Positions 1 to 10,052 of a DNA stretch of 64,000 nt are shown in pieces (positions within the stretch are counted from its first letter, which is position 1; each line of letters opens with the position of its first letter). This stretch comes from Linum tenue (Eukaryota > Streptophyta > Magnoliopsida > Malpighiales > Linaceae). The notes under the pieces are model-generated. The model searched no databases, was not told the origin of the DNA, and saw only the letters and a program-made list of their open reading frames with translations. The position numbers and the translations under genes are program-made. The stretch is taken from contig CAMGYJ010000006.1 in assembly GCA_946122785.1 (NCBI GenBank), positions 51,480,066 through 51,544,065 of the forward strand, read 5' to 3'.

Positions 1-5
1 AGTAC

Positions 6-925
6 TCCTATATTATTTAGGGATAATATCCTATTTTGTGTTGAACTTTGATGTAAATAACAATTTTGGCATGAACATTCAAATAAGATAGTTTTGTCCG
101 AATTTGAAAGAAATTAACAAATTTGACCCGAAATTTGGGTCGATTATTAATATTGAGGGTCAAACATTTCTTTTTTTTTATGACTCAACATACAATGTTA
201 AGGTGACTGTGGTGTGACTTTCACGTCATAGGTATAATATGCTATTTTGCCCTACACTTTCAAATAAGACAGTTTTGTACGAATTTTCAAAGAAATGAAT
301 AACTTTGACCCAAAATTTAGGTTGCCATTAATATTGATGAGAGGGGTACAAAGAGAGATAGTTTCGTGCTTTGGGATTTTTGGAGGCCTGAATCAATTTC
401 TTTTTCCTTTTAATATGATTTATGCAAGTAAATATGAAAATATTAGGATATACTAAGGGTCCTATTTTGTGGTCTTTTTTTCTTCTGAAAAATTCACTTT
501 TTTAGACTTTATAAATAAATGACTTGGAAGCCACATCGCAACCGAAACCTCTCTATCACAACTGTCAATATTAAAGGTCAACCCAAATTTCGGACCAAAT
601 TTGTTCATTTCTTTCAAAGTGCAAACAAACCTATCTTATTTGAAAATTCGAGCCAAAATTGTCTTTTACATCAAGTTTATGCCAAAATAAGGTATCATCC
701 CTATGACATGGAAGCCACATCGCAATCGCAACCACCTGAGCATTGTATGTTGAATGGATGAAGAAATTTTTAACTTTTAATATTAACGAACAACATAAAT
801 TTCAGTCCAAATTTGTCCATTTCTTTCAAAATTTTGAAAAACTGTCTTATTTGCAAGTTCATGTCAAGTTTGGCTTTTACGACAAACTTCAAGGTCAAAA
901 TAAGGTATATCCCTATTATTTATGG
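6..925. repeat. Foldback repeat of four ~180-220 bp units
   Basis: Two direct copies lie on the left (about 6-205 and 206-345) and two copies in the opposite orientation lie on the right (about 521-704 and 705-925), around a loop of about 175 bp. The right copies both begin with a tract reading ACATGGAAGCCACATCGCAA (522 and 707). The left copies share AAATAAGA(T/C)AGTTTTGT (82 and 264). The outer left unit pairs best with the outer right unit, since both contain the complement of CAACATACAATG, so the block is a true palindrome. Short open frames at 519-946 lie within the repeat and are not taken as genes. It could be a decayed foldback transposon or a rearranged satellite. No terminal motif or TSD was identified. 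Confidence 0.7.
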
Positions 926-2317
926 TCAACTTACCAATCAAAGTAGTCAGTGAAAGTATCAGCAACACTGACAAAGACAAACATATGTAATTCAAAATTA
1001 GTTGCACTCAGCCTTAAGTTTGAAGCTCTCTTGAGAACCCGGACTATTTTCTAGGCATCTTCGGGGACTACGACTAGCATGCTTCCAAACCAGCTGATCC
1101 TTATTCTACTTTCTATGAAGAGGAATAATATGGGTGTATCTGTTAGACATTAATTAGGGTTACAAATGATCTCATTCCTAAAATCTGTTAGAGACCAATC
1201 TTTTTCTTTCCTTCTGAGGGTTCATTATGTATGTTTTAGGAAAAACAACTCTAATCTTGAACTATTTGCCATTTTTAAGTATTGAAAACCTATTATTTTG
1301 TATGTTTTTCTTTTCTTCTTTGAACAATTATATTTCTTTTTTCAGTGATATGTCGTATCTTCCTATTATATTGTAAGCATGTTATATGAACATATTTTTT
1401 GTCTAGACTTTCCCGGCCAAGGGGCCGGGCCCGGTGCTAGTGATTTAATACAAGGGGTTCTAGTTTGAAAATGGTGTTAATATATTTACCTCGCCTGAAA
1501 TTTTTTCATGTTTAACATCATGGTCAATCTTTGCGGCTCATCACACGTCTCGAACCCTCGAAAGCCTTCTTTAATTTTAAACCAGGATGGAGAATTAGAT
1601 GCTTAGATCCAAGGTCCATCGGAAGTTGATGATTTTTGTTGGATGCATCAAATTAAACATGTCGCAATAAGAAAAAGAAACCAATCTAACAACCACCAAT
1701 CCAAATTATTGAGAGTAAGGAATTGCATAATTGCATTTTACAATAACTACTACCGCGAAGGGGAAAAAACCCCAAAAACTAATGCTACCTCTCGTGTGTG
1801 GCGAGTGCGAGATACATGGAGTAAACTATTCACCTAACAATTGAATTTAAGGGTTTCTCCTCGTCATTTTCAATGGAGCAGGCCCCGCCTAGACCCAGTT
1901 GTTCAAAACGAAGACTACTTGTGCTACCAACCAAACCGCTTAGCTTCAACGTTCTGACCTTTCAGGCAAACGACAGAGGATGCAGCCATCATCGTGCAAC
2001 CTGTATTTGTGTGGACTTATTCCGCAGTTACTGAAAATTCTAATTTCTATTGCTATCCTTGTTATCTTTCACCGGACGATAATACTAAGTTAAGTTCCAA
2101 AGTCCAACCCATGTATGCTGAACTGTAAGTATTGACAATATCTTGTATTACTTCAAATAAAAAAATCCATTGATTTCTACAAAACAAATTCCAATAATTT
2201 AGACCTAGTATCAATACAAAAATCATAACATAACATATGTAGATCTTAAAAATCAGATATGATGGTTGTAATAAAAGAATGAGAGATTTTATCATCTACA
2301 TCATAAAAAGGGCACAA
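926..2317. other. AT-rich stretch without recognisable gene
   Basis: No convincing coding region, transposon terminus or RNA gene was seen. Short frames at 1643-1837 (plus) and 2062-2295 (minus) have no recognisable domain. A short GC-rich palindromic patch (GGCCGGGCCCGG, near 1420) stands out from the AT-rich background but has no assigned role. Confidence 0.5.
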
Positions 2318-2407
2318 GGGTAAATTGTAAGGTTGGTCACTGTGTTTATTAAAAAGGTTCATGTTTGGTCACTAAAAATATTTAATTTCATTTGTGGTCA
2401 CTAAGAT

Positions 2408-2659
2408 TGTATGAAACAAGATTTCCTACAGAATGGAATTGGGGAATCTAGCTAGATCAATTAGGGATTGATCTAACTAGGGTTGGGAATTGGGGATTTG
2501 AGAACAGAAGAGAGGGAATTGGGGATGCTGCTGCCGCAGCTTTTGGGAGAGAAGAAGGGAGGGATCGGCGCTGGTGAGAGGAGAACGAGAGAGAGAGTCT
2601 AGGTTTAGGAATTTTATTAACTTTCTGCTTAATGAAAAATAAGACCCTAGTACAGATTA
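2408..2659 (-). repeat. 3' LTR of element A, left part
   Basis: This part aligns with 7772-8020 of the other LTR. It breaks off at GATTA (2655-2659), the 5-bp site duplicated when element B inserted, and resumes at 6551. Confidence 0.9.
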
Positions 2660-3606
2660 TGATATGATCCCAAATAGGCCACTCTACAAGTTGTAATTAC
2701 TTGACGAAGAAGCAAGTTCAAGCTGCCTGAAGAACATTCATTTCTGTTAGTGTCATTTTCCGTGTTCAAGTAGCCTAATTTGGAGGTACGTTTCTCTCCA
2801 TTGGCTCACTGGAAATTCAAGTTTAATGGCTTGTATTGAACATGGTGTGATTATCTACACCTTGGTATGCTTGGTTGGTCAAGAAAAAGTCATTAAGGTT
2901 GTTTTCCAAAGTCTCAAAGTTGCTACCTCAAAACTGGAAAACTGCCAGAATTTGGTTAAGGCAGAAACTGTGTTCAAGAAGCCTACTTTGGAGCTCCATT
3001 CCAGAAGCATGGATGAGATTCGAGTCCAGAAGATTATACCACATGAAAGTAGGTATGTTCTACTACAAAGACATGGCATTGGATGATTGGAAGCTTACCT
3101 GGAAGGCTTTGATCGAGAGGCTCAAAGATGGCATCAAAGCTGTTTGGTTACTTGGAGCTAAAGGCAGATTTTCCTTTTCTTGTTTAGTTAGGATTTCATT
3201 GTTTTGGTAGTTTTTGATTCCTTTTCGTATTAGACTGTAATTAGAAGTTTATGGGACGTGTGTAACCCTAGCTAGGCCTATTTAAGCTTTCTATTTCGTT
3301 GTATAACTTAGACTTTGTTGAATAGAAATCGAAACCTTTGGGTTTTTGCAAGTTTGCGTACTTGTGTGAGCTTTGGTGGATTCCAAGCTCGTTGAGCTCT
3401 TGTATCGATCAAGAACACGTTGATCGTGGTCGGGCATCTACCTTTGATACCAATCGAGCGTTCCCCAGGTGCGGAATTGTCCTTTTGGTTCCGTTTTATC
3501 CAAGTTCGTATTAAGAACGCTTCGTTCTTGATTCGAGCTCAATCGATTCTTCGATTGAGTCGTTAGCTGCGTGACTTTGATAACATACACCCCCAGGGGC
3601 GTATTA
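2660..3606 (+). repeat. 5' LTR of element B
   Basis: The LTR begins TGATATGATCCC, ends GGGGCGTATTA and is 947 bp. Differences from the 3' copy (5599-6545) are scattered substitutions. Confidence 0.93.
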
Positions 3607-3608
3607 AG

Positions 3609-3620
3609 TGGTATCAGAGC
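3609..3620 (+). other. Primer-binding site of element B (tRNA-iMet)
   Basis: TGGTATCAGAGC lies two bases after the 5' LTR. This is the usual plant LTR-element primer-binding site complementary to initiator tRNA-Met. Confidence 0.92.
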
Positions 3621-3745
3621 CCCCGTTCTACACAAGGGCGAAGGAGAAGAAGAACCTGCAGTTTCGTACAAGCAGATTTGTCGAGTTCCAAAACAGGGCA
3701 GCCCCTGTTTCATAAGTTCCAGCTGCTGTTTCGTGAGAAATTGCA

Positions 3746-6025
3746 ATGGAAAACTCCCTTCGAGCAAAGGAGTTAGTAGAGGGCAGTAAGGAGGAGCAGC
3801 ATGCTCGATTTTGTGGCAAAGAGAAGTCCCCAACAGTCGTCATCAAGCATCGAGAATCCGATGAACAGCGTGATAATCTATTTCACAGTCGATGCTTTGT
3901 CGAAGGCAAATTAATTTTGTTCGTGATCAACCGAGGTTGCTGTGCGAATATCATCAGTCGAGACGCTGTCCAGAAGCTCGGATTGACGACTCAAAGACAC
4001 CCTGAGCCTTACCAACTCAGTTGGATCAACGAACACGGTACGATTAATGTCACGAAGCAAGCGGTGGTTCGTTTTCAACTCGGCAGCTACGAAGACGAAG
4101 TAATTTGTGATGTTGTGTCGATGAAATATGTTCACCTAATACTAGGTAGACCGTGGCAATTCGACAGAGGGGTTACCCATAATGGTTGGGAGAATTCCTA
4201 CACATTCAGACACAAAGGCAGGAAGATCAAGCTGAAACCTCTTTCTCCGGACGAAGTTTATGGCGATTTGAAGCAGATGGAGAAGAGTCAAAACGAGGGA
4301 GAGGAGCCTCGAGCTCGGTTTTGGGTTCAACGTCGAATTGGGTTCAATTTTCTAAGCTTTCAAAAGCTCCAGAAGGAGGTTCCAGAACCGCCACCAGCAG
4401 CTTGCAAAGACCCCTGTTTTGCGACGCGGAAACAGAGTTGTCAGGCCAGCTGCTCCGCTGACGTCGAAGAAGGGAAGACGGTACACGATGCGGCAAAAAA
4501 CGTGTGCTTGGATATTGGAGGAACAACGACGATGCGAGGGAAAGCTCCAGGGCTGGTTGGAGACGATCAAGCTCCTCCCTCGACGACTCTGCCACCACAC
4601 TGCTATTTTCCAGAAAAACAGAGTGTCAAGAACGACGATCTCGTCATGGCTACTGGGGATGATTCAAGTGCAGCCACTGAATTCGAAACATTACAACAAA
4701 TCCCAAGAACGAATTCGTGGGGAGAAGAAGTGTTAAATTCAGCTAAAAAGAAGAATTCGATTCAGGCCAAAATACCTCTTGAAACGGCGGTACAGAGCAG
4801 GAGAGAGGGGGATTTGGGTGGAGAAGTGGGAAGCTGTTCAGACCCAACCAGTGGTGCCGAAACTATTGATGGAGGACCAGGAAGCTTTTCCATGGAATGG
4901 AATCCATCGAATGCTTCTGAATCGAAGGAACCCATTCGAGCTAAATATGCTCTGCAAAAGCTCGGTCTCGGCAAGGAAACGACTGAAGTGGGTGTAGCAA
5001 TCGACGATGATTCGCACCAAATGGAAGTTTCAGACACGTTTTGTAAGGACTCAGGAAGCTTTAGAGAGCTTCAATTCGTCTCAAAGCAACTGGGAACCAA
5101 AACCCCCAAATCCGAGTTCGAAATTCTGGGATTCAAGAATTTGAATTCGGCCGGCAGTGGGAAAAATGAACAAGAGGATTCGTTGCATCCTAGGGGTAGT
5201 CGAGGCTTGGATTTGATTGGGGGTTGCAATTCGATGATGGAGCAAGCAGATTCGGGCAGTAGATTGAAGACTGGAGGCTCGAATCCGTGCCATTCATCTT
5301 TTGCCGACTTTCCCGAGTTCGTCATAAGACTGCGTAGGATGGTGAAGGTTCTGGCTGCGTTTCTGAGGCTGATCATCGTCGATATTGACCTGGGAAGTGA
5401 AGTGGAGGATCATTATGCTTTAGTTCTCACAAAATCATCCATGACTAACAACAAGGCAGAAGGCAGTGAGGATTTCAATAACAATGAAGAACGTTTGGGA
5501 TGCACTTTTGAAGACCCATTTTGGGCACCTTCTAGTCGTATTTTGGCTTGCAAAATCATACAAGCTTTGAGGGCAAAGCTTTTTGAAGAGGGGGAGCCTG
5601 ATATGATCCCAAATAGGCCACTCTACAAGTTGGAATTACTTGACGAAGAAGCAAGTTCAAACTGCCTGAAGAACATTCATTTCTGTCAGTGTCATTTTCC
5701 GTGTTCAAGTAGCCTAATTTGGAGGTACGTTTCTCTCCATTGGCCCAATGGAAATTCAAGTTTAATGGCTTGTATTGAACATGGTGTGATTATCTACACC
5801 TTGGTATGCTTGGTTGCTCAAGAAAAAGTCATTAAGGTTGTTTTCCAAAGTCTCAAAGTTGCTACCTCAAAACTGGAAAACTGCCAGAATTTGGTTAAGG
5901 CAGAAACTGTGTTCAAGAAGCCTACTTTGGAGCTCCATTCCAGAAGCATGGATGAGATTCGAGTCCAGAAGATTATACCACATGAAAGTAGGTATGTTAT
6001 ACTACAAAGACATGGCATTGGATGA
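3746..6025 (+). CDS. Protease-like protein of element B, 759 aa
   Basis: This is the only long retroelement frame in the window without a stop. Residues about 50-175 match the Ty3/gypsy aspartic-protease region that follows gag: CFVEGK, the substrate-side HPEPYQLSWIN, an LGRPWQFDRGVTH motif, then SFT-like YTFRHKGRKI. The catalytic segment reads VINRGCCAN where family members have an Asp in a D-G-G-S type motif, so it is probably inactive. Residues about 180-620 are polar, low in complexity and unrecognised. The last ~140 residues are encoded by the 3' LTR itself (5599 onward). The ATG at 3746 lies about 125 bp after the primer site. No zinc knuckle, RT or integrase is present. It could be a deletion remnant kept open by youth, or a conserved accessory protein; the sequence alone does not decide. 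Confidence 0.65.
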   Translation: MENSLRAKELVEGSKEEQHARFCGKEKSPTVVIKHRESDEQRDNLFHSRCFVEGKLILFVINRGCCANIISRDAVQKLGLTTQRHPEPYQLSWINEHGTINVTKQAVVRFQLGSYEDEVICDVVSMKYVHLILGRPWQFDRGVTHNGWENSYTFRHKGRKIKLKPLSPDEVYGDLKQMEKSQNEGEEPRARFWVQRRIGFNFLSFQKLQKEVPEPPPAACKDPCFATRKQSCQASCSADVEEGKTVHDAAKNVCLDIGGTTTMRGKAPGLVGDDQAPPSTTLPPHCYFPEKQSVKNDDLVMATGDDSSAATEFETLQQIPRTNSWGEEVLNSAKKKNSIQAKIPLETAVQSRREGDLGGEVGSCSDPTSGAETIDGGPGSFSMEWNPSNASESKEPIRAKYALQKLGLGKETTEVGVAIDDDSHQMEVSDTFCKDSGSFRELQFVSKQLGTKTPKSEFEILGFKNLNSAGSGKNEQEDSLHPRGSRGLDLIGGCNSMMEQADSGSRLKTGGSNPCHSSFADFPEFVIRLRRMVKVLAAFLRLIIVDIDLGSEVEDHYALVLTKSSMTNNKAEGSEDFNNNEERLGCTFEDPFWAPSSRILACKIIQALRAKLFEEGEPDMIPNRPLYKLELLDEEASSNCLKNIHFCQCHFPCSSSLIWRYVSLHWPNGNSSLMACIEHGVIIYTLVCLVAQEKVIKVVFQSLKVATSKLENCQNLVKAETVFKKPTLELHSRSMDEIRVQKIIPHESRYVILQRHGIG
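5585..5596 (+). other. Polypurine tract of element B
   Basis: GAAGAGGGGGAG lies two bases before the 3' LTR, the expected place for plus-strand priming. Confidence 0.8.
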
Positions 6026-6545
6026 TTGGAAGCTTACCTGGAAGGCTTTGATCGAGAGGCTCAAAGATGGCATCAAAGCTGTTTGGTTACTTGGAGCTAA
6101 AGGCAGATTTTCCTTTTCTTGTTTAGTTAGGATTTCATTGTTTTGGTAGTTTTTGATTCCTTTTCGTATTAGACTGTAATTAGGAGTTTATGGGACGTGT
6201 GTAACCCTAGCTAGGCCTATTTAAGCTTTCTATTTCGTTGCAAAACTTAGATTTTGTTGAATAGAAATCGAAACCTTTGGGTTTTTGCAAGTTTGCGTAC
6301 TTGTGTGAGCTTTGGTGGATTCCAAGCTCGTTGAGCTCTTGTATCGATCAAGAACACGTTGATCGTGGTCGGGCATCTACCTTTGATACCAATCGAGCGT
6401 TCCCCAGGTGCGGAATCGTCCTTTTGGTTCCGTTTTATCCAAGTTCGTATTAAGAACGCTTCGTTCTTGATTCGAGCTCAATCGATTCTTCGATTGAGTC
6501 GTTAGCTGCGTGACTTTGATAACATACACCCCCAGGGGCGTATTA
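5599..6545 (+). repeat. 3' LTR of element B
   Basis: This is the 947-bp copy of 2660-3606. It is followed directly by the GATTA target-site copy, after which the interrupted LTR of element A resumes. Confidence 0.93.
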
Positions 6546-6550
6546 GATTA

Positions 6551-6702
6551 AATAGTCTGCCTAATTCCCAATGACTACCCAACTAATTAAACATAACATT
6601 CAACTCCCTGTTTATTCCCGAATACCCCAAATAATACCCTAAATCATAAAAACCGACGATAATCCGAACTAACAAGATACTGTAATTAATGTGTTTCCCA
6701 CA
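6551..6702 (-). repeat. 3' LTR of element A, right part
   Basis: This resumes the LTR interrupted at 2659 and matches about 8024-8176, ending CCCACA. It is followed by the pyrimidine tract TCCCCTCTTCCTT (6703-6715), the complement of a polypurine tract, as expected for second-strand priming in a minus-strand element. Confidence 0.88.
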
Positions 6703-6752
6703 TCCCCTCTTCCTTCGAAAAACAACCTTGTCCCCAAGGTTGTTCCTCCAGC

Positions 6753-7771
6753 TCAGTAGGCATCTTCCTCTCCATTTCCGTCATCCTCGGCTTCATCTTC
6801 TGCTTCATCTTCCCAGCGCCCAACCAGCATCATCAAATCCGGCTTCGGGCACTGATGACCAATGGTGAACCGGCCCTCACAGTTGAAGCACTTGCCCTCC
6901 CGCCTCTTCTGCTCAATCTCTGCTGGCGTCAGTCGCACGAACCCCTTCGGTATGGCCCGCGGCCCCCCTGGCCACCGGAGCCGGTCCTCCACTGACCGCG
7001 TTGGCCCCAGTCGAGCCTCCCCCGGATGCCCCTCCTGTGCCGCCGCTAGCACTGCTGCTTCCTCCTCCTCCGCTCGGCTTTGAGAATCGGCCAATGGTGC
7101 TTCGCCAGCTAGCCAGTTCTTCCTCCTTATGACCTGCAAGACGAAAAGCAGTTTTCACAGAATCGGGCTCAAACACTCTGACTGCCGCTGCTATCTCGGG
7201 TTTGAGACCCGCCATGCACAGCCCCACCAAGGTGTCCTCCGAGACTCCCTTACACTGGTTCCCCAACTTGAAGAACTCCGCACGGTACTCAGCCACCGTG
7301 CCGGTCTGCTTCAGCTTCGCCAACTGCTCAGGAGCCCACCCATCTGACTTACCAAACTGATAACGGAGCTCCTCCTGAAACATGGGCCAAGTGATCAAAG
7401 TTGATGCGGCTGCATAGGATCTCTCCATCCACTCCCACCATTGGAGCGCATCGCCCTCCAGATAGAACGATGCCAGATAGGCTTTCCTCTCCTCCGGGAT
7501 TGGGTGATTCTTAAACCACCTCTCAACTGCATACAACCAAAGACCTGCATCCTCCTGTCCATTGAATTTGGGAAACTCAATGGTAGGAGGCTTAGCTCGA
7601 AAAACTATCCCCTCCATTCCCTCATAGTTTGGATACTGGGACCCATACCTGTCATTTCCTGGCGTCCTCCATGGCTGCCCCCAAAGAGAGCACTGCGTCT
7701 GGTTAGGATTCCCGCACCCATAGTCCCCCGGGTAGCAGCCCGGCTGATTCGGGTATCCTCCCGGAACCAGA
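6753..7771 (-). pseudogene. Gag of element A (broken)
   Basis: The frame starting at ATG 7617 encodes a Ty3/gypsy-type capsid region with motifs such as FPKFNG, ALQWWEWM and TVAEYRAEF, then a Gly/Ser-rich linker. A second frame (7139-6753) carries a zinc knuckle of the form CFNC-x7-HQC followed by an acidic C-terminus (EDEAEDEAEDD). The two frames are separated by a one-base slip near the C-run at about 6963-6968, so the gene is broken. The capsid frame stays open upstream of ATG 7617, without a methionine, right to the LTR edge at 7771. The real N-terminus and a normal leader are therefore missing, or gag was captured without them. A hairpin (AACAACCTTG...CAAGGTTGTT, 6722-6745) lies just past the stop. 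Confidence 0.8.
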
Positions 7772-8176
7772 TGTAGGAAACAAGATTTCCAACAGAATGG
7801 GAATTGGGGAATCTAGCTAGATCAATTAGGGATTGATCTAACTAGGGTTGGGAATTGGGGATTTGAGAACAGAAGAGAGGGAATTGGGGATGCTGCTGCC
7901 GCAGCTTTTAGGAGAGAAGAAGGGAGGGATCGACGCTGGTGAGAGGAGAACGAGAGAGAGAGTCTAGGTTTAGGAATTTTATTAACTTTTTGCTTAATGA
8001 AAAATAAGACCCTAGTACAGATTAAATAGTCTGCCTAATTCCCAATGACTACCCAACTAATTAAACATAACATTCAACTCTCTGTTTATTCCCGAATACC
8101 CCAAATAATACCCTAAATCATAAAAACTGACGATAATCTGAATTAACAAGATACTGTAATTAATGTGTTTCCCACA
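7772..8176 (-). repeat. 5' LTR of element A
   Basis: Complete LTR of 405 bp with ends TG...CA, followed by the AAGAT target-site copy (8177-8181). It contains a GA-rich stretch (GAGAGAGAGA near 7960). Confidence 0.9.
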
Positions 8177-8790
8177 AAGATGAGTTAAATGTTTCAAATT
8201 TGGTCACTCTCCGTCCAAATCCGTTATTTTTTTCTGATGTGGCAGTTAACTCTCAAAGTTGACCGTTAACCAAGTGACGTGACAAATCAAAAATAATAAA
8301 TAAAATATTTTTTTTGAAGCGGACCCTTTCTTCTCCATCGTTCGATCTGTGGGAAAGTTAGTTTTGGCCGAGTGGGCTTCTCGATTTGGCGAAGGAGACT
8401 TCGAGAAACCCAGAAATCAATCGGCGAGATCAAAGTGAGAGCGGAGGTGGGCAGATTTTAATTTGAAAATTATAATAATTTTTTTTCTGTTTTATTTATC
8501 TTACTTTATTGTAAAATAAGTTGGAAATGATAAAAGATTAAATTTTATTTTATTTATTATTTTCTAATTGCCATGTCACCCAGTTAACGGTCAACTTTGA
8601 GAATTGACTACCACATCACACAAAACTAACGTAGTTGGACGGTGAATGAGCAAATTTAAAACATTTAACTAATCTTAATGACCATGTATGAAATTAAATA
8701 TTTTTAGTACCTTAATCTTTTTACTAAGCACAACCAACCTTACAATTAACCTAAAAGATAAGAAGCAAAAATATGACTTTTGGGACAAAT

Positions 8791-8793
<3 letters not shown>

Positions 8794-8860
<67 letters not shown>
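8794..8860. repeat. (TA)n microsatellite
   Basis: About 67 bp of uninterrupted TA. The open frames across it (poly Ile-Tyr) are artefacts. Confidence 0.97.
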
Positions 8861-8863
<3 letters not shown>

Positions 8864-9302
8864 GGAATGTTGCAGATTTTTCAGGCGTGCAGTCAAAACA
8901 TTTTTTAAATCTCCAAAGAAACTTCATACAATCATATCCAACTCGTTTTACATAAAATTAAGAAAAAAACAATAGAAAAAGAAAAAATTTATGCCTTACA
9001 AGATAATATTCATTTTTATATTTTTTGAGAATTTTCCCGTCATCATATCATTATATTATCATTACGATAATACCATATATCATATATGACAGTGGTATGA
9101 GAGTGTTGTCCGTCTTATCCTAGTGGTCAGATCATGGTACGAAAATGATGAAATAATATTATGAAGTCTTTTCATAGTAGTATGATGTTGATATGACAAT
9201 AAAAGGAAATACAAAGTTTTATCTTTGTGAAAAATATTAGTCATACCATTGTCAGAGCGATTAATCCACGGGTAGAAATCATGATGTGACAATGGTATCT
9301 AA

Positions 9303-10052
9303 GGGTAGAAATCGGTAAGATATCGGAGTTCTGATATCAAATACCAAAATCCCGAATACTGAATTACACCTTAAAATCAATACCAATCCCAATTCCTAAA
9401 TAAATTCGGCATCCCAATCCCAATGCCTAAATATTCCGGTATCTCAATCGGTATTGTCAGTATCCCAAAGGGTATTTGAAATTAATAATTAAATATATTA
9501 ATTAAAGTATGTAATCTAATTTTTGGGCAAAGATACTAAGCAAAAGGTTTTGATTTCGTCTAGAGCTAGGACATGGATAAGGAGAAGGGAGGAGAGGGTG
9601 ACATTTCAATTTCTTGTCATTTATAATCTTTAATTTGATGGACTGGAGGGCAAGAGATGATTAATGAGAGTTACAATCTTTAATTTGATGGATTGGAGGG
9701 CAAGAGATGATTAATGAGAGTGTATGCTTTTTGATGTTATGCACATAACAAGAGATTGAGTGAGAGACAAGTGACTTTAATTAGGAAAAAAAAATCGGGT
9801 TGGATGGAAGCTTGTGAGATGTCAAAGAGTGAGGAACGATCAACGGTTGTGTGCTATATTCATTCAATTTTTTTTTATCGACATTTCGGTATATACAGAT
9901 TCCAATCCCATAATCCCAAATACCGAATAACACTAAAAAAATGAATCACAATTCCAATCTCTAAAAAATAAATTGTTATTCAGAATATCAAATAGTGATA
10001 AATTCAATACGGTATTCGGTATATCTCAAATACCAATACCAAACTTCCAGCT
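9303..10052. mobile_element. Possible non-autonomous hAT-like insertion
   Basis: The two ends are rich in alternating GGTAT / ATACC and CGGTA words (AAATCGGTAAGATATCGG at the left, ATACGGTATTCGGTATATC at the right), a composition common in plant hAT elements. It interrupts the tract resembling GTCATACCACTATC. The flanks share only GTATC, so a TSD is not secure. Confidence 0.35.
9622..9721. repeat. Tandem duplication of a ~50-bp unit
   Basis: Two adjacent copies share AATCTTTAATTTGATGGA and GGCAAGAGATGATTAATGAG and differ at a few bases. It lies inside the possible hAT-like insertion. Confidence 0.85.

Larger units (their letters stand above)
2660..6545 (+). mobile_element. LTR retrotransposon B, nested in the LTR of A
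   Basis: Two 947-bp LTRs, a tRNA-Met(i)-type primer-binding site, a polypurine tract and a perfect 5-bp TSD (GATTA, 2655-2659 and 6546-6550) define a structurally complete element of 3,886 bp. It carries one long open frame with a protease-like fold but no reverse transcriptase or integrase, so it is non-autonomous. The LTRs differ at about a dozen positions by eye (near 98.7% identity), so it is the youngest well-dated insertion here. The LTR ends are TGATA...TATTA in both copies, a non-canonical TG...TA terminus. A relative with TG...CA ends lies at 53705. Confidence 0.93.
2408..8176 (-). mobile_element. Non-autonomous gag-only LTR retrotransposon A
   Basis: Two LTRs of about 405 bp flank an internal region of about 1.07 kb that contains only gag. 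The element is bounded by a perfect 5-bp target-site duplication, AAGAT (2403-2407 and 8177-8181). The LTR ends are TGTAGGAAA and TTTCCCACA. The left LTR is split by insertion of element B. Because gag is on the minus strand, the right LTR (7772-8176) is the 5' LTR. No protease, reverse transcriptase or integrase is present, so mobility would need proteins from a relative. This fits the known TR-GAG type of non-autonomous element. The LTRs differ at roughly ten positions by eye (about 97% identity). Confidence 0.9.
2318..8752. mobile_element. MITE with long terminal inverted repeats, split by element A
   Basis: The left arm (2318-2407, continuing at 8182-8290) and the right arm (about 8555-8752, reversed) match over some 200 bp. 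They share the terminal tract TTGTAAGGTTGGT (2325 and, reversed, near 8745) and an internal tract reading CTCAAAGTTGACCGTTAAC (8252, and reversed near 8590). Taking out the LTR retrotransposon at 2408-8176 and one copy of its AAGAT duplication gives an element of about 660 bp with a short AT-rich centre. Long TIRs without coding capacity suggest a Mutator-like MITE, but I could not fix its own target-site duplication. Confidence 0.65.

Noticed and set aside
1405..1440. GC-rich patch GGCCGGGCCCGG as promoter or organelle insert
   Set aside because: Too short and isolated, with no neighbouring gene or organelle-like sequence.
3609..3620. tRNA gene remnants at TGGTATCAGAGC and TGGCGCCGTTGCC
   Set aside because: These are primer-binding sites complementary to tRNA 3' ends. 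No cloverleaf or RNA polymerase III boxes surround them.
7756..7769. Secure primer-binding site for element A
   Set aside because: TGG is at the right distance from the LTR, but the sequence could not be matched to a tRNA and lies in an open gag frame, so it is reported only as a question.
8675..8955. Open frames of alternating Ile-Tyr
   Set aside because: They are translations of the (TA)n microsatellite at 8794-8860.
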